Shown piece by piece: positions 1 through 6,546 of a stretch of DNA of 39,917 nucleotides. Below the pieces are notes generated by a model. The model had not been told where the DNA came from. It did not search any database and was given only the letters and a program-made list of their open reading frames with translations. This DNA comes from Oscillospiraceae bacterium (GTDB taxonomy: Bacteria > Bacillota > Clostridia > Oscillospirales > Oscillospiraceae), in the NCBI GenBank assembly GCA_017519975.1, contig JAFWRM010000020.1:1-39917 (forward strand), given 5' to 3'. The position numbers and the translations under genes are program-made. Position 1 is the stretch's first letter. Every line of letters starts with the position of its first letter.

Positions 1-328
1 AAGTTCTGCACAGCGCCCGATACCCGTTCCTCTGCTCCCGCCGCCCTCTGACGAAGACCAGGTTGTCCGACCCTTGGCACGCGACGCATGCTTCCCCGGG
101 CCGATATCATCTCTCGGTGCTGCTATTCAGTTTCGCTCCCAACCGGGAGAGACGTCATCACTCCATTTTGTGATTGTTCTGCCGTTTGGCTATGTCGTCC
201 GCTTACGCGGTTCGTATCGAAGGGTGCGCGGGGAAGGGGGACGCGGATCGCCGCACCAGTGTGGGCACCGGTTCGCAATGTCCGCCGCAGCGGGGACGGT
301 ACACGGGACGGCTGTCCTGGTTGTTGCT
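1..328. other. No gene recognised
   Basis: No reading frame on either strand resembles a known protein or has a convincing ribosome binding site. Open frames on the + strand look like the chance frames common in GC-rich DNA. The stretch lies downstream of the small gene at 329-736 and could be its 3' untranslated region or a decayed segment. Confidence 0.5.
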
Positions 329-736
329 CTATTTCTCACGGCAGGCATTTTTCTTCCGTTTCACGCGCTTTTCCGCCTTCCTGCGTTTTTCCTCCCGGTA
401 CAGTTCCTGCTGACGGGCGTACTCTTCCCGATACCGTCGGGAGCGACTGAGCTTAGGAGTCCCCTCCGGGGCCGTGTAACCCAGCCGCCGCAGAACTCTG
501 GGCCAGCCTCCGAGCCGCTCCGCTATCGCGCGGGCGCCGGGCACCTCATTCATCTGAGGCGCGTGACCCAGGGCTTCCGCCCTTTCGCGCACACGGGCCA
601 GCAGCACAACGTCATCCTCTCCGGCAATGGCTGCCTCAGCCTGATCCTCCTGCCTCTTCAGCGCGGCCCGCGTACGGCGGTCCATCTCCCGCAGGTACCA
701 CGCGCTGCCGTCAAAGCGCCGCGATTCCCTCTCCAT
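329..736 (-). CDS. Small basic protein with homing-endonuclease-associated repeat
   Basis: A 135-residue, highly charged protein. Residues about 48-88 (an ALGHAP segment, then GARAIAERLGGWPRVLRRLGY) look like the 'homing endonuclease associated repeat' often found next to HNH nucleases, where it is thought to bind DNA. The pattern is a small-residue/Pro stretch followed by a helix ending in G-W-x-x-x-L-x-x-L-G. I see no HNH or other nuclease motif, so this would be the DNA-binding module alone. The C-terminal third is almost entirely Arg, Lys and Glu and probably helical. The ATG at 736 follows GGGGAG with 8-nt spacing, so translation is likely. It stands alone, and its function is unknown. 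The family assignment is by eye. Confidence 0.6.
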   Translation of the reverse strand: MERESRRFDGSAWYLREMDRRTRAALKRQEDQAEAAIAGEDDVVLLARVRERAEALGHAPQMNEVPGARAIAERLGGWPRVLRRLGYTAPEGTPKLSRSRRYREEYARQQELYREEKRRKAEKRVKRKKNACREK

Positions 737-1114
737 GTAAACTGCTCCCCTTCCGTCAATGGGGGCTGTGAGGAACTCGCCACAGAAAAGCAGAAGACTG
801 CCGTGTCCCCAACGGAACAGCGGCAGTCCAAACGTACGCGCACAAATGGATAGGACCGTCCACTGTTCACATGCCTGATTGCGGCGCCGAATATTCTGAC
901 TTGCGTTCCGGAAGCCGATCAGCTCCCACGTCCACGACCTGCCTTCTCATGGGGCGAACCCCACAATGACGGATCTGATCCCAGCCCTTATGCAGGGCCT
1001 CGGTCATGGTCTCACGCGCACAGCACCGGTCGTGTCGGGGTTCGGATCCCCTTCTTCCTCTGCACCGCGGCATTTCATGTTCGATTTTCAATGATTTACT
1101 ATTACATTAACACA

Positions 1115-1165
1115 CCCGGTGTAACCGCCCCGTAACTTTTCGGGCGGTCCACGCCGGGTTTTTTG
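1115..1165 (+). terminator. Intrinsic terminator, + strand, without an obvious gene
   Basis: CCCGGTGT (1115-1122) pairs with ACGCCGGG (1151-1158) around an inner CCGCCC/GGGCGG stem, followed by six T residues and soon a second T run. This is a strong terminator shape on the + strand, yet no + strand gene is recognised upstream. Confidence 0.6.
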
Positions 1166-1211
1166 CTGTTTTTTATCAGATCTGCATATTTTTTGATACG
1201 GGAGCCCGGTT

Positions 1212-1269
1212 TCGATCCCTCAGTCGCGCAGAGCGCGCCAGCTCCCTTTCGCAAAGGGAGCCTTTTTTA
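1212..1269. repeat. Palindromic repeat unit (GGGATC-type), copy B
   Basis: Read on the minus strand: a GGCTCCCTTT/AAAGGGAGC hairpin, then a GGCGCGC-rich hairpin, then GAGGGATCGAAAC. This is the same layout as the unit at 1405-1459. On the + strand the first hairpin is followed by TTTTTT and could end transcription. Confidence 0.55.
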
Positions 1270-1362
1270 TGCCGTTGCGCGGTTACACCGCGTCGTCGCA
1301 AGTTTCGAATCGCGCGTCCCCAGCTGAAGCAGAGGACTTGCTCCTTCCGCTGCTCGTCCTCT

Positions 1363-1397
1363 CCCCATGAAACGCGCTCCGCCGGCGTTTCATGGGG
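1363..1397. repeat. Perfect 13-bp inverted repeat
   Basis: CCCCATGAAACGC (1363-1375) is exactly repeated in inverse at 1385-1397 with a 9-nt loop. It abuts the repeat unit at 1405-1459 and may be part of it. Confidence 0.6.
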
Positions 1398-1404
1398 TTC
1401 TTCT

Positions 1405-1459
1405 TCGATCCCCCCTGCGCGCCTGCGGCGCGCTTCCCCCCTTGTTCCCAAAGGGGGCA
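1405..1459. repeat. Palindromic repeat unit (GGGATC-type), copy A
   Basis: Minus-strand order: GCCCCCTTTGGG with partner AAGGGGGG, a GCGCGCCGCAGGCGCGC hairpin, then GGGGGATCGAAG. It matches copy B at 1212-1269 in layout. It lies 35 nt after the stop codon of the gene at 1494, so it may also act in that transcript's 3' end. Confidence 0.55.
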
Positions 1460-1493
1460 CGATACGGCAGGTCCAGGCAGGATCGCACGCGCA

Positions 1494-2681
1494 TCAGGGG
1501 TCGTCGCCGCGCGGCGTCACGCTCTGCCACGGTTCAGCTCCCACGTCGGTCCCGAAGCCTTCGCAGCTGTAGCACCACACGATGACGTCTCCGCTGCTCA
1601 CGGGGCAGCGGGAGCTGCCATAGTTGGGGAACCACCCGTTGACCTTGTACATCCATCCGGACTGGGGCCCGCATCCGCGCTCCGTCAGACCGGAAATACC
1701 CGTTACGTAAAACCCGCTGAGGTTGTAGGCATAATCGTATTCCAGGTCGACGCCTGCCGTCAGGCAGGCCCGCCGGAGCACGTCAAATACGGAATCCCCT
1801 TCGGAAATGGCAACGTTTTCCGCGGGCAGGATCACGCCGTCCTCCGGGACCAGCGCCGCCGTCTCAGGCAGGAGCTCGTCCAGGTGGTCCAACACGGTAT
1901 CACAGCGGATCTCCAGCGTGCAGGCAAGGCTCTCCCCTCCGCCGGCCACTGCCGTCTGCTCCGTATCGGCCCGTCGGGTTTCCAGCACATGAGCCAGCTG
2001 CTCCTGTTCGAACAGCCCCCCGCCGCGTTCCATCAGCTTCTCGATGACGAGTTCCCGCAGATCGGAAGCCATAACGCGGCTGAAGGAGAGCGAAGACAGC
2101 TGTCCGGCGTCGTCGATCATCAGCACTACGCGATCCCCGGGGATCAGTCCGCATTCTCTTTCCCCATACCGCAGAACAGGGGTTCCCTCAAACACGCTGA
2201 CCGTTACCGTACCTGGGTAGGCCTCGAGGGAAAACAGCGCCGTTTGCGCTGCTTCCACCTGCAGGCACTCCGATTCCACCTGCAGACGCACGCCGTTCTC
2301 CCCGCCGCCCGGCATTTCGAAAACCGCCGCGCCATCCGTGACCTCGACCCGAACGCTTCCGCCGACCAGCTCATTGAGCATAAGCGCGCTGTCCGCATCC
2401 AGAAGAACGCCGATGCCGTCCGGCAGGGAGAGCGCGGCGTGCGCTTTCCGCCCTGCCGTCACGGCGTCGTCCTTTCTAAGGCCGATATCCGGCTTCAGCG
2501 TATAAGCCATACCGCTGCGCAGCACAGACACTTCTCCCTCGATCTCCGTCACCACCGCGCTGTTCGCCCTGCCGCGCCCGCCGAACCAGCGCCCCGCAGA
2601 GCCGCGCACCAGAAGGCCGGTGATCAGCAGCGCCGCCGCCAGGATCACGATTATCATTATTCGGTAGCTTTTCGTCTTCAT
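1494..2681 (-). CDS. Membrane-anchored FecR-like/transcobalamin-like (DUF4430) protein
   Basis: A 395-residue protein with one N-terminal membrane segment (about residues 8-26) and the rest presumably outside the cell. Residues about 41-190 resemble a FecR-type beta domain (VTEIEGEVSVLRSG, a sensitising-signal fold often used in signalling). Residues about 254-375 match the DUF4430/transcobalamin-like C-terminal beta-grasp domain, with the characteristic SGWMYKVNGWFPNYG and a following GD-x-I-W-x-Y. In animal transcobalamin this domain helps hold cobalamin. Binding here is inference, although the cobalamin riboswitch upstream of the cassette fits it. The ATG at 2681 follows AAGGA. It is last in the cassette, 73 nt after the response regulator gene. 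An alternative is a polymer-binding surface protein, since DUF4430 also occurs in adhesins. Confidence 0.8.
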   Translation of the reverse strand: MKTKSYRIMIIVILAAALLITGLLVRGSAGRWFGGRGRANSAVVTEIEGEVSVLRSGMAYTLKPDIGLRKDDAVTAGRKAHAALSLPDGIGVLLDADSALMLNELVGGSVRVEVTDGAAVFEMPGGGENGVRLQVESECLQVEAAQTALFSLEAYPGTVTVSVFEGTPVLRYGERECGLIPGDRVVLMIDDAGQLSSLSFSRVMASDLRELVIEKLMERGGGLFEQEQLAHVLETRRADTEQTAVAGGGESLACTLEIRCDTVLDHLDELLPETAALVPEDGVILPAENVAISEGDSVFDVLRRACLTAGVDLEYDYAYNLSGFYVTGISGLTERGCGPQSGWMYKVNGWFPNYGSSRCPVSSGDVIVWCYSCEGFGTDVGAEPWQSVTPRGDDP

Positions 2682-2754
2682 CCCGTTCCTTCACCCAGTC
2701 CTCCGCGCAGCCGGCCCCGGCATGCGCGCTCCTCCGTTTCCGCCAGAGCCGCCA

Positions 2755-3561
2755 TCAGTCGCCGCCTCCGATGGACGTACGCCGGCTGTACTGCTCTTCC
2801 AGATCAGCCAGCGTCATCTCACCCCAGGAATATTCCGGCAGGTACTCTCCGCCGAAGGCCTGCCAGTTTTTCCCGTTCAGAAAATCGTACATGTCACAGT
2901 CCACTCGGGACACGTCCAGGCTTTTGCCGCCGGCCGTGCTGATGAGGATGTCTCCCACGCCGGCTCTGTCCAGTTCCTCACGAAGCCGTGCCACCGTCAT
3001 GCGGAACAGGCTGGTGTCGGAACTGTCCTTATCCGGCCATATGACGCGCATGGCTTCCCGCCCCGTCAGCGGAGCCCCGCGTTTATCCACAAGAAGGGCC
3101 AGCAGTTCCCGCGGCTTTTCCCTGCGGAATCCGTAGGGTCTTCCGTCCACATACATCATGAAGGGCCCGAAGGTATGGAAGTATACCCGCCGGCGCAGGC
3201 GGCCGGACAGCAGCTTGACCCGGGAAAAAATATCCTGAACATCCTCCCGTGTGTACGGTTTCAGCACGTAATAGTCCGCCTTCATCTGAATGAAATCCTC
3301 CAGATACTGCTTGTGGCCGGTCAGAAACACGATGATCATTTCAGGATTCAGCTCCCGCAGCCGTCTGGCCAGTTCTACGCCGTTCATCTCCGGCATCTCG
3401 ATATCCAGCAGGGCAAATTCCACCGAGTGTTCTGAGGCAAAGCGCAGAGCTTCCGCAGCCGAGGAAAACTCCCCCACCAGTTCGATCTCCGGATCGTCCA
3501 CGCACATGTCCCGGAACTGAAGCATGCTCCACAGCTCGTCGTCAACTAATATCGTTTTCAT
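2755..3561 (-). CDS. Response regulator with receiver and SARP-type winged-helix output
   Basis: A 268-residue cytoplasmic transcription regulator. The receiver domain (1-120) has acidic residues D7, D8 and E9, phospho-acceptor D53 (LLDIEMPEMNG), switch T81 and K101 (LKPY). The C-terminal part (about 128-225) looks like an OmpR/SARP-type winged helix: an FGPFMMYVDG start, RREKPRELLALLVD, and VARLREELDRAG as the likely recognition region. The start at 3561 was chosen because MKTILVDDE is the standard receiver beginning and GGAGGAGG lies just upstream; the frame remains open further 5'. It overlaps the end of the kinase gene by 20 nt, so the two are co-transcribed. Its targets are unknown; the FecR/DUF4430 gene just downstream is an obvious candidate. 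Confidence 0.88.
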   Translation of the reverse strand: MKTILVDDELWSMLQFRDMCVDDPEIELVGEFSSAAEALRFASEHSVEFALLDIEMPEMNGVELARRLRELNPEMIIVFLTGHKQYLEDFIQMKADYYVLKPYTREDVQDIFSRVKLLSGRLRRRVYFHTFGPFMMYVDGRPYGFRREKPRELLALLVDKRGAPLTGREAMRVIWPDKDSSDTSLFRMTVARLREELDRAGVGDILISTAGGKSLDVSRVDCDMYDFLNGKNWQAFGGEYLPEYSWGEMTLADLEEQYSRRTSIGGGD

Positions 3562-4213
3562 CGAAGTCCTCCTCCCGGAGCTTGGGTATGCTGATGCATA
3601 CCCGTGTCCCCTGGCCCGGCGCACTGGAAAGCTCCACGGTCCCGTTCACCATGAGGGCCAGGCGTTCTCTGGCGTTGTTCAGGCCGAGTCCGTGCCCGCC
3701 TCTGGTATCGAACGGCTGCGTCACGTCAAACCCGACGCCGTCGTCCTCGATACGTATCACATAGGCCGCGTCCGTTTCGCGGGTGGCCACCGTCAGGGTC
3801 CCCGTGCCCTGTTTCGGCGCGATCCCGTGCTTTACGGCGTTCTCCACAAAAGGCAGTACCGACAGCGGCGGAAGCTCGAAATCGTCAGCCGCAACGTCGT
3901 ATTCGACCCGCAGCCGGGGCCGCAGATGGGCCTGCTCGATCTCCAGATAGGCGCGGATGTGGTCCAGCTCCATGGAAAACGGACACAGCTCCGTCCCCGT
4001 AAGGGCATCGATGTTGTACCCCAGATACTGGGTGAACCGGTACACCATCCTTTCCGCCTCGTCCGGATCGTACCGGATCATGGATCGGATGGTCGTCATG
4101 ACGTTATTGATAAAATGCGGCCGGATCTGGTTGATCAGCAGGCGGATCTTTCCCTCGTTCAGCTCACGCTCCATGTCCATGCGGCGCTCCATCCGGTCGT
4201 AGGCGGACAGCAC
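3542..4213 (-). CDS. Histidine kinase catalytic part (3' half of a frameshifted sensor kinase)
   Basis: 223 residues from a GTG codon, holding a LytS/YesM-type kinase core. The phospho-acceptor is H33 in QIRPHFINN, the N-box is FVENAVKHG (122-130), the G1 box DDGVGFD (157-163) and the G2 box GGHGLGLNN (172-180). No membrane segment lies in this frame. The same frame stays open upstream and would join the membrane part at 4243-5328 if one base were added in the GGG run near 4289-4291 (HVG continuing as NALRWSL). I therefore read this as the 3' half of one gene. A GGAG sits 3 nt before the GTG, so separate translation cannot be excluded. Confidence 0.75.
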   Translation of the reverse strand: MLSAYDRMERRMDMERELNEGKIRLLINQIRPHFINNVMTTIRSMIRYDPDEAERMVYRFTQYLGYNIDALTGTELCPFSMELDHIRAYLEIEQAHLRPRLRVEYDVAADDFELPPLSVLPFVENAVKHGIAPKQGTGTLTVATRETDAAYVIRIEDDGVGFDVTQPFDTRGGHGLGLNNARERLALMVNGTVELSSAPGQGTRVCISIPKLREEDFDENDIS

Positions 4214-4242
4214 GCTCTCCGTCGTCTGCAGAAGAACGAAGA

Positions 4243-5328
4243 TCAGCGCCCCGATCGATTCCGGCCGCAGCGACCATCGCAGGGCGTTCCCACATGGGTA
4301 AAGGTTCCCGCAAGCTCTCCCAGGATCAGCGCAGCGATCCCCACGGCAAGCAGAACGCGATTTCTTTTCCCTCGGGATCCTTCACGCATCCTTGCGGCAA
4401 GGCAGGCCCCGAATACGGCGCAGTACATCAGGCAGCCGGCAACGCGCAGCACCGGCATCAGCCACGCCGGGCCGAAGGCCCGCATCAGCGCGGCCGCCGC
4501 GGCATAGGCCAGGCCGATCCATCCCCACGGCAGGCAGCCGGGCCTGCGGCTGCCGGCATTCCCGCTGACACAGCACAGGCAGTACAGCGGAGGCAGCAGT
4601 CCTCCGGCCGACCGCACGGCTTCGTATATGAGACGGCGCGCCGGCGATACGCTGTAGGCTGCCGTGATCCGCGCAACGCCCACCCCGCCCAGCAGCAGAA
4701 TGAGCAGTCCCAGCAGAAAGCTGCGGGCCATGTCCTCGCTGTTCGTGTAGCCGAACAGCGAGTAAAGCAGCACCAGCAGCCCCGTGAAAAGTATGCACAG
4801 ATTGATCCACCGGTCGGGCGCCGCCGTGGATTCCGCGTATATCATCAGCTCGCCGGCCGCGCCAAGCAGCATTTCGGACACCGTGCCCGTACAGAAGGGA
4901 TCCGGACCGGAAAGCACGAGCCGGATCGTTTTTCCCCCCTGTTCCGGATCCAGCCGGACATAGTTCCAACGCGAGAGAGGCCGCCCCGAAGACACTTCGG
5001 CCGCGGACCAGTACAGTTCCCCGTCTACAAGCACGCGCGCCGAGGATCCATAGGTCCGAAAGGCAAGACAGGTGCCCGGGCTGAGCATATGCGGAAGCGT
5101 ATTGCTCAGCGTGACGGAGCCGTCGGCGTCAGGCCGCACATAGGCGGGCAGGTCTGCCGGGACCGTGCCCGCGGACGTTTCGCGCTTCCATCCCTCATAA
5201 ACGATCAGTGCCGCGTCGTACACCGGCTCCGCGTCGGGCATCGTCTTTCCCCGAAGCGCCAGAAAGGGCAACGCAACGGTCAGGAGGGTCATCGTGACGG
5301 CGAGAACGGCCGTCCATCGGATCTTCAT
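4243..5328 (-). CDS. 7TM-type sensor part of a histidine kinase (5' half, frameshifted)
   Basis: 361 residues as read. A signal/membrane segment (about 5-25) is followed by an extracytoplasmic domain of about 140 residues with a jelly-roll-like feel (FRTYGSSARVLVDGELYWSA), as in 7TMR-DISM sensors. About seven hydrophobic segments then lie between residues about 173 and 347. The last 14 residues, after THVG, are out of frame and rich in Arg, Gly and Cys. The expected continuation into the kinase is in the -1 frame. A corrected protein would have about 595 residues. The ATG at 5328 follows GAGGTGG. The gene lies directly behind the cobalamin riboswitch terminator, so it is expected to be expressed when cobalamin is scarce. 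The ligand sensed outside the cell is unknown. Confidence 0.7.
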   Translation of the reverse strand: MKIRWTAVLAVTMTLLTVALPFLALRGKTMPDAEPVYDAALIVYEGWKRETSAGTVPADLPAYVRPDADGSVTLSNTLPHMLSPGTCLAFRTYGSSARVLVDGELYWSAAEVSSGRPLSRWNYVRLDPEQGGKTIRLVLSGPDPFCTGTVSEMLLGAAGELMIYAESTAAPDRWINLCILFTGLLVLLYSLFGYTNSEDMARSFLLGLLILLLGGVGVARITAAYSVSPARRLIYEAVRSAGGLLPPLYCLCCVSGNAGSRRPGCLPWGWIGLAYAAAAALMRAFGPAWLMPVLRVAGCLMYCAVFGACLAARMREGSRGKRNRVLLAVGIAALILGELAGTFTHVGTPCDGRCGRNRSGR

Positions 5329-5341
5329 GGTCCACCTCAGA

Positions 5342-5386
5342 TCAAAACAAAAAGCAGGCCGCCGGCAAAAGCCGGAAGACCTGCTG
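5342..5386 (-). terminator. Intrinsic terminator of the cobalamin riboswitch
   Basis: On the minus strand AGCAGGTCTTCCGGC-TTTT-GCCGGCGGCCTGCT is followed by TTTTTGTTTT, ending 13 nt before the sensor start codon. Placed between a cobalamin aptamer and the first gene, it is the likely expression platform, formed when cobalamin is bound. Confidence 0.8.
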
Positions 5387-5474
5387 AACGAATTTCCTGA
5401 TACGCCCCGCCGTCAGACGCGGTACGCAAGGACGCACAGAAATACACGCACACAGGTCAAGGCATGTGCGTATG

Positions 5475-5600
5475 GTCCACTATCTGTCCGGCGCGTATCT
5501 GACTTATCTTCCCTCGGAAGCATCACAGTACCCTGCGTGCGGGGAATCTCACCCCATTCCACTTTGAACGCCCTATTACCGGGCCGTACCGGCCAGAATC
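5475..5600 (-). promoter_or_regulatory. Cobalamin riboswitch aptamer
   Basis: The minus strand carries the conserved core of the cobalamin riboswitch: GTGGAAT, GGGGTGAGATTCCCC, then GTACTGTGA, a short CTTCCGAGGGAAG hairpin, and a B12 box AAGTCAGATACGCGCC (about 5492-5507). The 5' side has a GGCCGGTACGGCC stem. An intrinsic terminator follows at 5342-5386, so cobalamin would stop transcription into the sensor kinase gene. The class is judged from motif order; I did not fold it by computer. Confidence 0.85.
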
Positions 5601-5640
5601 ATTTATGAAGATGCAGGAAAAACCTTGTCATCTCTTTTAT

Positions 5641-5669
5641 ATTTTACACCCACAGATCCTCAATGTCCA
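5641..5669 (-). promoter_or_regulatory. Promoter of the cobalamin-riboswitch cassette
   Basis: TGGACA and TAAAAT with a 17-nt spacer on the minus strand, just upstream of the cobalamin aptamer. Confidence 0.6.
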
Positions 5670-5689
5670 TAAAGAAACGTAAAACTTAG

Positions 5690-5745
5690 CACAGGGGACG
5701 GTTCCTTGTGTCGTAAACGAACGACACAAGGAACCGTCCCCTGTG
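5690..5745. repeat. Perfect 24-bp-arm palindrome (GGGGACGGTTCC type)
   Basis: CACAGGGGACGGTTCCTTGTGTCG (5690-5713) is exactly inverted at 5722-5745 with an 8-nt loop. It starts 15 nt past the ABC transporter stop codon and can end that transcript. The GGGGACGGTTC core resembles dispersed palindromes that I recall lying near Y1/IS200-like transposases in other bacteria; that link is recollection, not shown here. Confidence 0.8.
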
Positions 5746-5760
5746 TTAGGCCCTGTGCTG

Positions 5761-6546
5761 TTACTGCAGCAGCATGCGGTCGTTGTCCAGGGCGGACCCG
5801 GTGCGGGCGCGGAACCGATCCATGAGATCGGAGACGGTAAGATGCGCGCGCTCCTCCCCGGAGGTATCGTAGATGATCCTGCCGGCGTCCATCATGACGG
5901 TTCGGTTTCCCATCTCCAGCGCCGCCTGCATGTTGTGCGTGACCATCAGGCAGGTGAGGTTCGACTCCCGGACGATCCTCTCCGTCAGTTCGGTGACCTT
6001 CTCCGCCGTGGCGGGGTCGAGGGCCGCCGTATGCTCGTCCAGCAGCAGGAGCTTGGGCGGGTTCACCGTGGCCATCAGAAGCGTCAGCGCCTGCCGCTGT
6101 CCGCCGGACAGCAGGCCGACCGGCTGCTTCATCCGGTCCTCCAGCCCCATGTCCAGTTCGGCCAGCCGTTCCCGGAAGAATTCGCGGTCCTGCCGGGATA
6201 TCGTCCCGAACCAGCCGCCTCTCCCCGAGGCCAGAGCCAGATTCTCCTCTATGGTCATGCCCGGCGCGGTCCCCCTCATGGGATCCTGGAACAGGTGGCC
6301 GATGTCCGCCGCCCTTTTGTGCATAGGGAGCCAGGTGATGTCCCGGCCGGCCAGAGTGACGGTCCCGCTGTCGGGATAGAACTCTCCGCACACGGCGTTG
6401 AACAGGGTGCTCTTGCCCGCGCCGTTGCTGCCGATGATGGTGATGAAATCCCCCGGAAGAACGTGCAGGCTGAGCCTGTCGAGCGCCGTTTTGCTGTTTA
6501 CGGTGCCGGGATTGAAGGTCTTGCTCACATGATCAAGCACCAGCAT
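5761..6546 (-). CDS. ABC importer ATPase (tryptophan-type TrpXYZ system)
   Basis: 261 residues. Walker A is GSNGAGKST, the Q-loop lies in HLFQDP, the signature is LSGGQRQ, Walker B is LLLLDEH and the switch His lies in MVTHN. It powers uptake with the permease encoded just upstream, whose 3' end it overlaps by 14 nt. The order binding protein, permease, ATPase behind a T-box matches the TrpXYZ importers predicted in Firmicutes. Substrate identity rests on the leader's UGG specifier and the PF04392-type binding protein, not on this subunit. The stop codon is followed by the long palindrome at 5690-5745. Confidence 0.88.
   Translation of the reverse strand: MLVLDHVSKTFNPGTVNSKTALDRLSLHVLPGDFITIIGSNGAGKSTLFNAVCGEFYPDSGTVTLAGRDITWLPMHKRAADIGHLFQDPMRGTAPGMTIEENLALASGRGGWFGTISRQDREFFRERLAELDMGLEDRMKQPVGLLSGGQRQALTLLMATVNPPKLLLLDEHTAALDPATAEKVTELTERIVRESNLTCLMVTHNMQAALEMGNRTVMMDAGRIIYDTSGEERAHLTVSDLMDRFRARTGSALDNDRMLLQ

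Larger units (their letters stand above)
737..1493. other. Intergenic region with hairpins and repeat units
   Basis: No supported gene lies here. A hairpin at 796-828 (arms GACTGCCG/CGGCAGTC) precedes the small gene on the minus strand. Between 850 and 1090 are several short stem-loops, including a UUCG-loop hairpin near 952-965, but no RNA family I can name. A + strand terminator at 1115-1165 and three palindromic elements at 1212-1459 are listed separately. Confidence 0.5.

Noticed and set aside
1020-1075. Possible tRNA 3' half (GGGGTTCGGATCCCC) on the + strand
   Set aside because: The loop has G where the invariant A58 belongs, and the rest of the cloverleaf is missing.
867-1091. Minus-strand frame of 74 residues
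   Set aside because: Starts with TTG without a ribosome site and matches no family; the stretch looks more like structured or non-coding DNA.
4270-4300. Programmed -1 ribosomal frameshift joining sensor and kinase
   Set aside because: No canonical X-XXY-YYZ slippery heptamer is present at the junction and no stimulatory structure is evident; a simple indel is more likely.
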